Assembly (NCBI GenBank): GCA_944321525.1
Contig: CALULQ010000037.1
Coordinates: forward strand, 1 to 34,045
Length of the DNA: 34,045 nt
Reading direction: 5' to 3'
From: an uncultured Paraprevotella sp.
GTDB taxonomy: Bacteria > Bacteroidota > Bacteroidia > Bacteroidales > Bacteroidaceae
In this document: positions 1-5,752 of the stretch, piece by piece
Position numbering within the stretch: the first letter of the stretch is position 1
How the letters are laid out: each line of letters opens with the position of its first letter
The notes under the pieces: model-generated
What the model was told of the DNA's origin: nothing
Database searches by the model: none
Seen by the model: the letters and a program-made list of their open reading frames with translations, nothing else
Made by a program: the position numbers and the translations under genes

Positions 1-1
1 G

Positions 2-352
2 ACCTCCGCCGTCCTCGTCCGCGGCGACCGCCTGCTCCGCGACTATTTCGAGGACAAGCTCCAGCTGACCCTCGGCCTGCCCACCGTGCAGTATTGCGCC
101 GACAAGCTTTGCATGTCGCCCAACTATTTTGGCGATGTCATCAAGAAGACGACCGGGGACACGGCAAGCAGCCACATCCGCCAGTTCGTCATCCAGCTTG
201 CCAAGAACGGGCTGCCCGCCGGGGAGACCGTCTCCCAAGTGTCAGACCGCCTCGGCTTCGAATATTCCCAGCATTTCAGTCGGATGTTCAAGAAGCAGGA
301 GGGGGTTACGCCATCAGAATACTGCCGGAAGCTATATGACAAACATTTGTAA
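2..352 (+). CDS. AraC-family transcriptional regulator, C-terminal part (5' end outside window)
   Basis: The reading frame is open from the left edge and ends at 352, so only the last 116 or so residues are present. They form an AraC/XylS double helix-turn-helix domain. The first helix-turn-helix lies around the segment with CADKLCMSPNYFGDVIKK, and the second around VSDRLGFEYSQHFSRMFKK followed by GVTPSEY, the typical family ending. Proteins of this family bind DNA as activators, usually with an N-terminal sensor or cupin domain, which is not visible here. The next genes include two promoters that lack a recognisable -33 box but share a conserved upstream block (2670-2702 and 4617-4649). This regulator is a candidate activator for them, but that is inference from proximity only. 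Confidence 0.92.
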   Translation, partial: TSAVLVRGDRLLRDYFEDKLQLTLGLPTVQYCADKLCMSPNYFGDVIKKTTGDTASSHIRQFVIQLAKNGLPAGETVSQVSDRLGFEYSQHFSRMFKKQEGVTPSEYCRKLYDKHL

Positions 353-368
353 TCTCCTATCGTGACAG

Positions 369-461
369 TCAATCCAACCCTTTCTCCCGTAACCATTTGG
401 ACGTCAGTTCCGCCACCTCCGCATTGTTCTGGTCCGACATCGGGAAGTGCGTATTGCGGAT
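369..461 (-). pseudogene. alpha/beta hydrolase, C-terminal remnant truncated by repeat copy 1
   Basis: On the minus strand, about 30 codons are open and end with TGA at 369-371. The peptide contains NTHFPMSDQNNAEVAELTSK and ends WLREKGLD. I recognise this as the usual C-terminus of small secreted or cytoplasmic alpha/beta hydrolases in Bacteroidales, where the histidine of the HFPMSD segment is the catalytic histidine. Reading upstream, the frame runs straight into the terminal repeat of the mobile element at about 461. Nothing resembling the rest of a hydrolase appears on the far side (after 1214). The gene has therefore lost its front part, and this piece cannot be functional. The family assignment rests on a short stretch and is moderately certain. 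Confidence 0.55.
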
Positions 462-1214
462 CAGTAGAAATTCAGTGGGGGAACCAGCTATAACACCCGT
501 ATCGGATTGTCACCCAAGCACGGAATTTCCTGCCAGAAAGAAAGGCTTTCCTTTCGCTTCCGTGTTTCAATGACAGGGCAGCCGGCTGCAAGCAGAAGCC
601 GGAGTGTTAAAAAACGGGTGGAGAAACTGTTTGTATGGAGCATTTCTCCGTCTCGGCGGGTGTTTTTTTGCGGTAAAAACAGAATCGCTTTCCGCAAAGA
701 AATGAACCGCCTTCCGCAAAGATGAAACTTTTTTGCCGCAAGGTACTCTCTGCGGGTGCAGGAAGAAGGGAGAAACAGGGCTTCGGAGGGCGTTTCTCCT
801 CTTAGATGGAGTCCGCCCGCGTGCAAATCTCGTTTGTCCTTTTGCAAGCCATTCTCCTCGCGGGGCTGACGCGGGAAGCGGGCTCCGGCCGCACGGCGTT
901 CCGTGGCGGGCGGCAAAATGTCGCGGAAACCGGCTTTCGGCTTTCATCTTGCATTCCCTTGGGCGCGCGAGGTTCGCGCATTCCCATTCTGTTCCCGTCC
1001 CGTGCCCGTTTGCACGGTTCTCGCAGGGGCTGCCTTGACGTTTTGACACAATGTCATTTGGGGACTTGTTGCTGTCCGCTGGCCTTTTGGCGCCTTCGCG
1101 ACAGGAGACGGCCGGCGCCATCGAGACAGGCAAGGGAGTGCCCGAGGGCCGTCTTTCTTCTCTTCCCGGAACCGCTGGGATATACGGCTGTCCCCATTGG
1201 ATTTCTACTGCTCC
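458..1214 (+). mobile_element. MITE-like repeat element, copy 1 (end A to end B)
   Basis: This is the first of three related elements of about 750 bp in the window. End A begins CAGTAGAAATTCAGTGGGG at 462, and the complement of end B (1192-1210) begins CAGTAGAAATCCAATGGGG, an imperfect terminal inverted repeat with 17 of 19 matches. Conserved interior landmarks are a 22-bp tandem unit (starts at 682 and 704, each with TTCCGCAAAG) and a 21-bp palindrome at 1036-1056 (TGACGTTTTGACACAATGTCA). No transposase or convincing gene is present; frames that are open here are broken by indels in other copies. Unlike copies 2 and 3 there is no clean flanking duplication, only ATTGCG on both sides at unequal offsets. 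The left side cuts a hydrolase remnant, which suggests a deletion or rearrangement at this copy. Confidence 0.8.
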
Positions 1215-1241
1215 AATTGCGTAGGTGCATGGGGATAATCC

Positions 1242-1272
1242 TTGTCCCGCTTCCCGATTTTCCCTATCTTCG
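1242..1272 (+). promoter_or_regulatory. Bacteroidetes-type promoter for the YdeI-family gene
   Basis: TTG at 1242-1244, then 20 nt, then TATCTTCG at 1265-1272. This fits the -33/-7 pattern with one deviation in the -7 box. It lies 28 bp beyond the end of repeat copy 1 and 24 bp before the chosen start codon. Confidence 0.6.
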
Positions 1273-1295
1273 CAAATGAAACAGCCAGTAAAAAT

Positions 1296-1871
1296 ATGAG
1301 TATCATTAAACCGCAAAATATATTATCCATACAAAGCCGCGACGAATTTCGCCAATGGCTTATGACGCATCATGCCACAGAGAAGGAGTGTTGGGTGAAA
1401 GTCAAACGCGGACGTCCTATGGACGATGGGACATTCTGGTATATCGACGCAGTGGAAGAAGCGATGTGTTTCGGCTGGATTGACAGCACTTTGAAACGGC
1501 TGGACGGCGAGGCATACCAACGGTTTGCGCCACGCACAAAAGGTAGCCTGTGGTCGGAACTGAACAAGGAACGATGCCGCCGCATGGAACGGTTGGGGCG
1601 CATGACAGATGCGGGACGCGCCGTGCTGCCCGACATGTCGCCCGGAGGTTTCACTATCGACAAAGAAATTCTGTCAGCCCTCCGGCAAGCCCCCATCGTG
1701 TGGCGGAACTTCCAAAACTTCCCACCCTTATACCGGCGTGTGCGCATCGACACGATACAAATCAAGAAAAAACAACGTCCTCTCTTTGAAAACCGTCTGA
1801 AAAAGTTCATCGACAACACCCGTCTCGGCGTGATATATGGTGAATGGAATGATAATGGCAGATTGCTGTAA
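1296..1871 (+). CDS. YdeI/OmpD-associated family protein
   Basis: The protein has 191 residues, the usual size for this family. Early parts match its signature: a short helix with EFRQWLMTHHATEKECWVKV, then a segment ending EEAMCFGWIDS, then RFAPRTKGSLWSELN. The C-terminal half is helical and basic (VWRNFQNFPPLYRRVRID). Family members are small cytoplasmic proteins, sometimes labelled bacteriocin-protection proteins; the biochemical role is not established. The frame is open back to 1242, but I place the start at ATG 1296 because a promoter sits at 1242-1272 and an earlier start would lie inside it. The gene stands alone, between a mobile element and a decayed amidohydrolase gene on the other strand. 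Confidence 0.85.
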   Translation: MSIIKPQNILSIQSRDEFRQWLMTHHATEKECWVKVKRGRPMDDGTFWYIDAVEEAMCFGWIDSTLKRLDGEAYQRFAPRTKGSLWSELNKERCRRMERLGRMTDAGRAVLPDMSPGGFTIDKEILSALRQAPIVWRNFQNFPPLYRRVRIDTIQIKKKQRPLFENRLKKFIDNTRLGVIYGEWNDNGRLL

Positions 1872-1894
1872 AGTGATAATGTTTCTTGCCCACG

Positions 1895-2125
1895 TCAAAT
1901 AAGCTTTCCGCATTCCTCCACAAAAACATATCCGGCAAGCTCCTCGTCCGAAGCGAGCGTTTGCCGCAGTTTTTGCAGGTCGGCTCTCAGCACGGCAGTG
2001 CGGATGCTTGCGCTGTCCATAAAGGCAATGTGCCGCTCCGCATCTCATGCTGGCAACGGGAAGGTCTCTTCCGGTATCGCCCCGTGCGCTTTCAGCACTT
2101 CCAAGTATTCGGGAACGAATGTCTG
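1895..2125 (-). pseudogene. amidohydrolase (metal-dependent TIM-barrel family) remnant
   Basis: On the minus strand, one frame reads TFVPEYLEVLKAHGAIPEET, then FPLPA, then a TGA at 2045-2047, then DAERHIAFMDSASIRTAVL and on to a stop at 1895. The segment resembles the N-terminal part of amidohydrolase-2 family proteins, where the order is HTHxxPxxY, then PLPxW, then a helix with AxxHxxFMDxxxIxTxVLS. The stop sits where the conserved tryptophan of PLPxW would be, so it can be explained as TGG to TGA. After TAVL the frame jumps to what looks like a family C-terminus (LRQTLASDEEL... and CGKLI), so the catalytic core is deleted. Upstream the frame is broken again near 2126. It follows the lipoprotein gene at 2174 and was probably in its operon. 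Confidence 0.5.
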
Positions 2126-2173
2126 TCATTACCGCCCCGAATGCTGAAAACAATATCTTTTTCAGCGAGAATA

Positions 2174-2614
2174 TTACTCCATAAAGTTATTGATCCGGTT
2201 GGCCGGATTGAGCGGCGTCTGGTCTGACAATACCAACGACTTGACCATGTGCAGCGTTCCCTGCTTGTATTTCCGGAAATGTGCGGAAGCGATGTGCTTG
2301 TCGTATGCCTCCCGGCTTGCGTATGTTTCAAGAATGGTTATCTTGCAGGGATTTTCCTTTTCGCCGACGGCATACATGGTCAGCACGCCCGGTTCGGTAC
2401 GCAGGGAGATTTCGCCCACCTCTGTCGCATATTTTATATATTCATCCAGGAACTCCGGATAGACCTCGATTTTCGACAGGCGCACGATGCCATCGGCAGC
2501 CATCTTTTCCTTGGCGCACATGCCCGTCTGCTTGGACGTATGCGTTTCTTTCTCCGTCCCGCCGCATGACAGCAGTCCGAACAGGAGTAATGCAGTTAAT
2601 AGATTCCGTGTCAT
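2174..2614 (-). CDS. antibiotic biosynthesis monooxygenase-domain lipoprotein
   Basis: The protein is 146 residues long from MTRNLL. A lipoprotein signal is clear: hydrophobic residues 5-15, then the lipobox LLSC with Cys17, so the protein should be anchored in an envelope membrane. Residues of about 45-130 form an ABM (dimeric alpha-beta barrel) domain with VRLSKIEVYPEFLDEYIKYA, EPGVLTMYAV, ITILETYASREAYDKHIAS and HFRKYKQGTLHM, the usual order of strands and helices for this fold. ABM proteins range from quinol monooxygenases to proteins of unknown role, and the substrate cannot be read from sequence. I chose 2614 rather than the earlier in-frame ATG at 2641 because the -7 box lies at 2639-2646. 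The promoter carries an operator shared with the acetyltransferase/dehydrogenase operon. Confidence 0.85.
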   Translation of the reverse strand: MTRNLLTALLLFGLLSCGGTEKETHTSKQTGMCAKEKMAADGIVRLSKIEVYPEFLDEYIKYATEVGEISLRTEPGVLTMYAVGEKENPCKITILETYASREAYDKHIASAHFRKYKQGTLHMVKSLVLSDQTPLNPANRINNFME

Positions 2615-2638
2615 ATCAATTATTGTATTTTCACATGG

Positions 2639-2702
2639 CAAAGATACAGCGACACAAGGCGATGTAGGATAGACATATCCTCGGCGTTTATACCATTTTT
2701 AC
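2639..2702 (-). promoter_or_regulatory. activator-type promoter and shared operator upstream of the ABM lipoprotein
   Basis: The minus-strand -7 box TATCTTTG is at 2639-2646. No TTG is found 19-21 nt upstream. Instead a block at 2670-2702 (plus strand TAGACATATCCTCGGCGTTT and onward to ACCATTTTTAC) is nearly identical to the block at 4617-4649. In both promoters the block begins exactly 24 nt from the first base of the -7 box. A weak -33 with a conserved upstream block suggests control by an activator. Confidence 0.65.
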
Positions 2703-2728
2703 TGAAAATGAAAGGGCGAAAAAGGAAA

Positions 2729-2757
2729 CAGTGCTTGCCAAGAACTGACAAGCACTG
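2729..2757 (-). terminator. terminator after the alcohol dehydrogenase gene
   Basis: A perfect 9-bp inverted repeat, CAGTGCTTG at 2729-2737 and CAAGCACTG at 2749-2757, with an 11-nt loop. On the minus strand it is followed by a T-rich stretch (TTTCCTTTTT). Confidence 0.75.
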
Positions 2758-2785
2758 CCTCCAAGGTCTCTTGATAGAGAATCGG

Positions 2786-3967
2786 TTATTTATACGATTC
2801 CCGATATACGTTCACGATATCCTCGTCCGTCATCTGCACGCGGTCGCTGGTGAACATCACGCCCATTACCTCGCGTGTGTTGCGCATCAGCGTTTCGAAC
2901 TCGTCGGGCGTGATGCCGTAGTCGGACATCTTCAGGTCGGCCACGCCGCAAGCCTCCTGCAAGCGGGTGAGGGCGGTGAGGAAGTCTTCGGGTTTTGTGG
3001 CTTCGGGCATTCCCATCGCCTGCGCCATGCGGATGAAACGGTCGTCGCAGGCGTGGTGCTCAATGAAGTATTTGTAATACGCCCGGCTGACCATAATCAA
3101 GCCTGCACCGTGAGGCAGTGCCGGATGGTAGGCAGAGAGGGCGTGTTCAAGAGCGTGCTCGCTGGTGATGAGCGTGAGGCACATCACCACGCCCGACAAA
3201 GTGTTGCCCCATGCCACGTGGGTGCGGGCTTCCATGTCCTTGCCGTCCTTCACGGCGCGGGGCAGATACTTGGCGAGGTTCTCGATGGCGGTCAGGGCAT
3301 ACATGTCGCTCATCAGGTTCGCGCCACGGGCAATGTAGCCCTCCGTGCTGTGGAACAAAGCATCGAAGCCTTGATAGGCGGTGAATGTCGGCGGCACGCT
3401 TGCCATCAGTTCCGGGTCTACGATGGAGAGGACAGGGAACAGGGAGGCATCGCCCACAAATGCCTTCTCGAAGGTGTCTTCTTTGGTGATGACGCCCGAA
3501 TTGTCCGTTTCCGAGCCTGTGCCTGCCGTGGTGGTAATGGCGATGATGGGCAGCGGCTTGACGGCGATGGGGTTTCCCTTGCCAGAACCGATGGGCACGT
3601 AGTCCCACAGCTCGCCTTCGTTGGTAGCCATGACCGCAATGGCTTTCGTGCAGTCCATCACGCTACCGCCTCCCAGTGCCACAAGGAAGTCGCAGCCGTT
3701 CTCACGGGCAACTTTCGCTCCGGCATTCACATTGCCTACGGTCGGGTTCGGCATTACGCCGTCGAACAGGAACGTCTCCACGCCCGCCTTGTGCAACTGT
3801 TCCTCCGTGCGAGAGAGATAACCGTTGGCACGTGTAGATTTGCCATTGGAGATGACGATGAGGGCGCGGCGTCCCGGCATCGGTTGTTCACTCAGTTTGT
3901 TCAGCATCCCTGCCCCGAACATCACGCGGGTAGGAACGTACATGTCGTAAGTAAGATTTGTTTCCAT
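2786..3967 (-). CDS. iron-containing alcohol dehydrogenase
   Basis: The protein has 393 residues, full length for the group III iron-dependent alcohol dehydrogenase family (YqhD/butanol-dehydrogenase-like). The N-terminal domain binds NAD(P): a Rossmann-like part with GGGSVMDCTKAIA around residues 99-111 and TTTAGTGSE around 146-153. The C-terminal helical domain holds the metal ligands, expected as Asp202 and His206 in GFDALFH, His271 in SEHALEHALSAYH and His286 in LPHGAG; all are present. It should reduce aldehydes or oxidise alcohols in the cytoplasm. The exact substrate is unknown. It lies 23 bp after the broken acetyltransferase gene on the same strand with no promoter between, so it is transcribed from the promoter at 4586-4649 and ends at a terminator at 2729-2757. 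Confidence 0.93.
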   Translation of the reverse strand: METNLTYDMYVPTRVMFGAGMLNKLSEQPMPGRRALIVISNGKSTRANGYLSRTEEQLHKAGVETFLFDGVMPNPTVGNVNAGAKVARENGCDFLVALGGGSVMDCTKAIAVMATNEGELWDYVPIGSGKGNPIAVKPLPIIAITTTAGTGSETDNSGVITKEDTFEKAFVGDASLFPVLSIVDPELMASVPPTFTAYQGFDALFHSTEGYIARGANLMSDMYALTAIENLAKYLPRAVKDGKDMEARTHVAWGNTLSGVVMCLTLITSEHALEHALSAYHPALPHGAGLIMVSRAYYKYFIEHHACDDRFIRMAQAMGMPEATKPEDFLTALTRLQEACGVADLKMSDYGITPDEFETLMRNTREVMGVMFTSDRVQMTDEDIVNVYRESYK

Positions 3968-3990
3968 TGTTGTTTTGTCTATTATATTCC

Positions 3991-4556
3991 TTATTTAGTT
4001 TCTATCCTCTTGATGAATTTGGCAGGATTGCCGCCTACGATGGTCATGGGCGGCACATCGTGCGTTACTATGCTGTTGGCACCGACGATGGAACCATAGC
4101 CGATGCGCACGCCGGGCAGGACAGTGGCACCGATGCCTATCCACACCTTATCTTCTATCACTATCGGGCGGCCGTAGGTCGCACTGCGGTTGTCGGGATT
4201 CGGGTCGTGGTTGATGGTGATGAGGTTCACTTTCGGGGCGATGAACACGCCGTCGCCGATGGTGATGCCTCCACGGTCGAAGAAGGTGATCCCTGCTGAA
4301 TCCAGCATCCCTTGCCGATGCGGATATTCTTGCCATAATCTACATAGAACGGAGGCAGCAGCGTGGTGCTGGGGTCAATCTCCCGACCCGTGATGCGGCG
4401 CAGGTAGTCGTGTACCTCTTCGGGCGAGAGCCATCCTTTGGCGTTCATTTCCGCAGCCGTCTTCATTGTGTCGAAGATGGTGCTGATAAGTTGGTCGTAA
4501 CCGGGTTCTTCGGGTGACACCATGGCACCCGACAGGTCTTTCTCAAAGATATCCAT
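3991..4556 (-). pseudogene. sugar/maltose O-acetyltransferase (hexapeptide repeat), frameshifted
   Basis: Two adjacent minus-strand frames together make one protein of about 190 residues of the LacA/Maa/NodL family. The first frame, from ATG 4556, gives the helical N-terminus (EKDLSGAMVSPEEPGYDQL) and the start of the left-handed beta-helix (YGKNIRIGKGCWIQQG). The second gives ITFFDRGGITIGDGVFIAPK, then INHDPNPDNR, then IVIEDKVWIGIGATVLPGV and the typical ending VGGNPAKFIKRI. The frames join near 4285-4292, where GGGATCACC is one base short of what is needed to read WIQQGxTFFDRGG. As given, the product would be truncated in the beta-helix and lack the acetyl-CoA site. A single sequencing error would also explain this. 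It shares an operon with the alcohol dehydrogenase. Confidence 0.8.
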
Positions 4557-4585
4557 ATTCTTTTTTATTGTATTTGTTTCTGATG

Positions 4586-4649
4586 CAAAGATATGGCGAT
4601 GTACAAGGCAAGGATGTAGACATATTCTCTGCGTTTGTAACCATTTTAC
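4586..4649 (-). promoter_or_regulatory. activator-type promoter and shared operator of the acetyltransferase/dehydrogenase operon
   Basis: The minus-strand -7 box TATCTTTG is at 4586-4593. No -33 TTG lies at the expected distance. The block at 4617-4649 (plus strand TAGACATATTCTCTGCGTTT and onward to ACCATTTTAC) matches 2670-2702 at about 28 of 33 positions and starts at the same 24-nt distance from the -7 box. Confidence 0.65.
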
Positions 4650-4658
4650 GGGAAATGG

Positions 4659-4694
4659 AATCCCCTGCAAACCCGTTATAGCTTGCAGGGGATT
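4659..4694 (-). terminator. terminator after the NTF2-like gene
   Basis: A perfect 12-bp inverted repeat, AATCCCCTGCAA at 4659-4670 and TTGCAGGGGATT at 4683-4694, with a 12-nt loop. It separates the NTF2-like gene from the next minus-strand promoter. Confidence 0.75.
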
Positions 4695-4785
4695 TCCTTA
4701 TACCTATATATGTATCTTATTCTTCAGGCGCATCCTCTTTCTTTGCCCTCTTAAAGCCGGCTTTCAAGAAATAGTTTTCTGACGC

Positions 4786-5196
4786 TCAATCATCGTGTTC
4801 ACGTACTTGATGAAAGTCGTGTATCGTATCCGAATTTTGGTTGTACGCTTTTGCCACGCATCGCCACTCGCCGTTCATCTTCATCAGTAGCAGGTAGTCG
4901 GTGAAGTCGATGCGTCCGCCCCATTTCTCTTCCAACACACGGACTACGGCAAGCGTTTCTTCTACGTCCACCACGTCAATGCGTGCCTTGAAGTCATTGC
5001 CAGCCCCTACGGTGTCCACGTTCCGATAGAACTGTTCGATGCTGCCGTGCTCCAACTGCCCGTCCAGATAGCCGAACAATACGGCTTCATCGATGAACAA
5101 CTCTTTGGCATACTTGCTGTTGCCTTCCGCCACGCTTTTCACAAACTTCATCGCAGCCTCTTCCACTGCTTTGTACTCTTCAATACTTGCTCTCAT
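4786..5196 (-). CDS. NTF2-like (SnoaL/lumazine-binding type) protein
   Basis: The protein has 136 residues with an NTF2-like cone fold. An N-terminal helix (EYKAVEEAAMKFVKSVAEGN) leads to a segment with AKELFIDEAVLFGYLDGQ, a helix with SIEQFYRNVD, and the curved beta-sheet with ARIDVVDVEETLAVVRVLEE, DYLLLMKMNGEW and RCVAKAYNQ. It matches the Bacteroidales group annotated as nuclear transport factor 2 family or putative lumazine-binding. Such proteins are ligand-binding or enzyme scaffolds, and no catalytic residues can be assigned here. There is no signal peptide, so it is cytoplasmic. It is divergent from the HxlR regulator gene at 5359, whose product probably controls it from the shared intergenic region, and ends before the terminator at 4659-4694. 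Confidence 0.85.
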   Translation of the reverse strand: MRASIEEYKAVEEAAMKFVKSVAEGNSKYAKELFIDEAVLFGYLDGQLEHGSIEQFYRNVDTVGAGNDFKARIDVVDVEETLAVVRVLEEKWGGRIDFTDYLLLMKMNGEWRCVAKAYNQNSDTIHDFHQVREHDD

Positions 5197-5227
5197 AAAT
5201 CAATCTTTTTATTGGTTTGACATGCCG

Positions 5228-5235
5228 CAAAGTTA
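5228..5235 (-). promoter_or_regulatory. -7 box for the NTF2-like gene
   Basis: Minus-strand TAACTTTG, matching TAnnTTTG, 31 bp before the start codon. A clear -33 TTTG is not seen; the HxlR operator candidate lies just upstream. Confidence 0.5.
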
Positions 5236-5259
5236 CAAGCAACCTGTCGTACAGGCAAG

Positions 5260-5298
5260 TACCGAAAATTTATTCCTATACTGAAAAATTATTCGGTA
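5260..5298. promoter_or_regulatory. candidate HxlR operator (inverted repeat)
   Basis: Perfect 7-bp arms TACCGAA (5260-5266) and TTCGGTA (5292-5298) with AT-rich sequence between. It lies between the two divergent promoters and ends 9 bp before the -33 box of the HxlR gene. HxlR proteins are known to bind spaced dyads in such intergenic regions; the assignment here is inference. Confidence 0.5.
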
Positions 5299-5306
5299 TA
5301 TACGGC

Positions 5307-5338
5307 TTTGGGCAGAATACCCGCTTTTTGTACTTTTA
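5307..5338 (+). promoter_or_regulatory. promoter of the HxlR-family gene
   Basis: TTTG at 5307-5310, 20 nt, then TACTTTTA at 5331-5338. The spacing is canonical, with one deviation in the last base of the -7 box. Confidence 0.55.
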
Positions 5339-5358
5339 CGGACAAAATAGACAACGCT

Positions 5359-5709
5359 ATGTATGAACGAAAGATACCCGTAGATTTGGACTGCCCGTTG
5401 CGGCTTACCATCAGCCTGATTGATTCAAAGTGGAAATCCTGCATCCTCGACGAATTGCGCCATCGCCCGATGCGCCCCAGCGAATTGCACAAGACATTTC
5501 CCGAGGCCACACCTCGTGTGCTCGACCTGCAACTGAAAGAATTGGTCGAGGACGGTTTGGTCGGCAAGACCATCTATCCCGAACTGCCTCCCCGCTCGGA
5601 ATATTTCATCACGGAATTGGGGAGCACGTTGATACCTATCATCGATGCGATGATAGAGTGGGGCGAGCGGAACCGGGAGGTATTCTTGCGGAAGTATGGA
5701 AGTGAGTAG
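5359..5709 (+). CDS. HxlR-family winged-helix transcriptional regulator
   Basis: The protein is 116 residues long and is one winged-helix domain. Signature parts are DCPLRLTISLIDSKWKSCIL (the family has a DCPV...IGGKW motif), the recognition region RHRPMRPSELHKTFPEATPR, then VLDLQLKELVEDGLV and the wing with YPELPPRSEYFITELG. The C-terminal helix (AMIEWGERNREVFLRKYG) is the dimerisation helix. HxlR regulators respond to electrophiles or oxidants, often through a conserved N-terminal cysteine; here Cys10 of LDCPL is present. I start at ATG 5359 because the -7 box at 5331-5338 lies downstream of the earlier in-frame start at 5308. The divergent NTF2-like gene is the likely target. Confidence 0.92.
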   Translation: MYERKIPVDLDCPLRLTISLIDSKWKSCILDELRHRPMRPSELHKTFPEATPRVLDLQLKELVEDGLVGKTIYPELPPRSEYFITELGSTLIPIIDAMIEWGERNREVFLRKYGSE

Positions 5710-5752
5710 GCTGGTTGATGTTTCCGAGGAAAATCGTGCGGTTATGTAAATG

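Noticed and set aside
488..916. Long open frames within the repeat elements, with similar translations in the three copies
   Set aside because: Several frames on both strands are open at once because of GC richness, differences between copies fall at all codon positions, and indels shift the frame in at least one copy. No ribosome site or known domain.
2708..4099. A 463-codon plus-strand frame opposite the alcohol dehydrogenase gene
   Set aside because: It is the antisense of a clearly recognisable enzyme and its translation has no family character.
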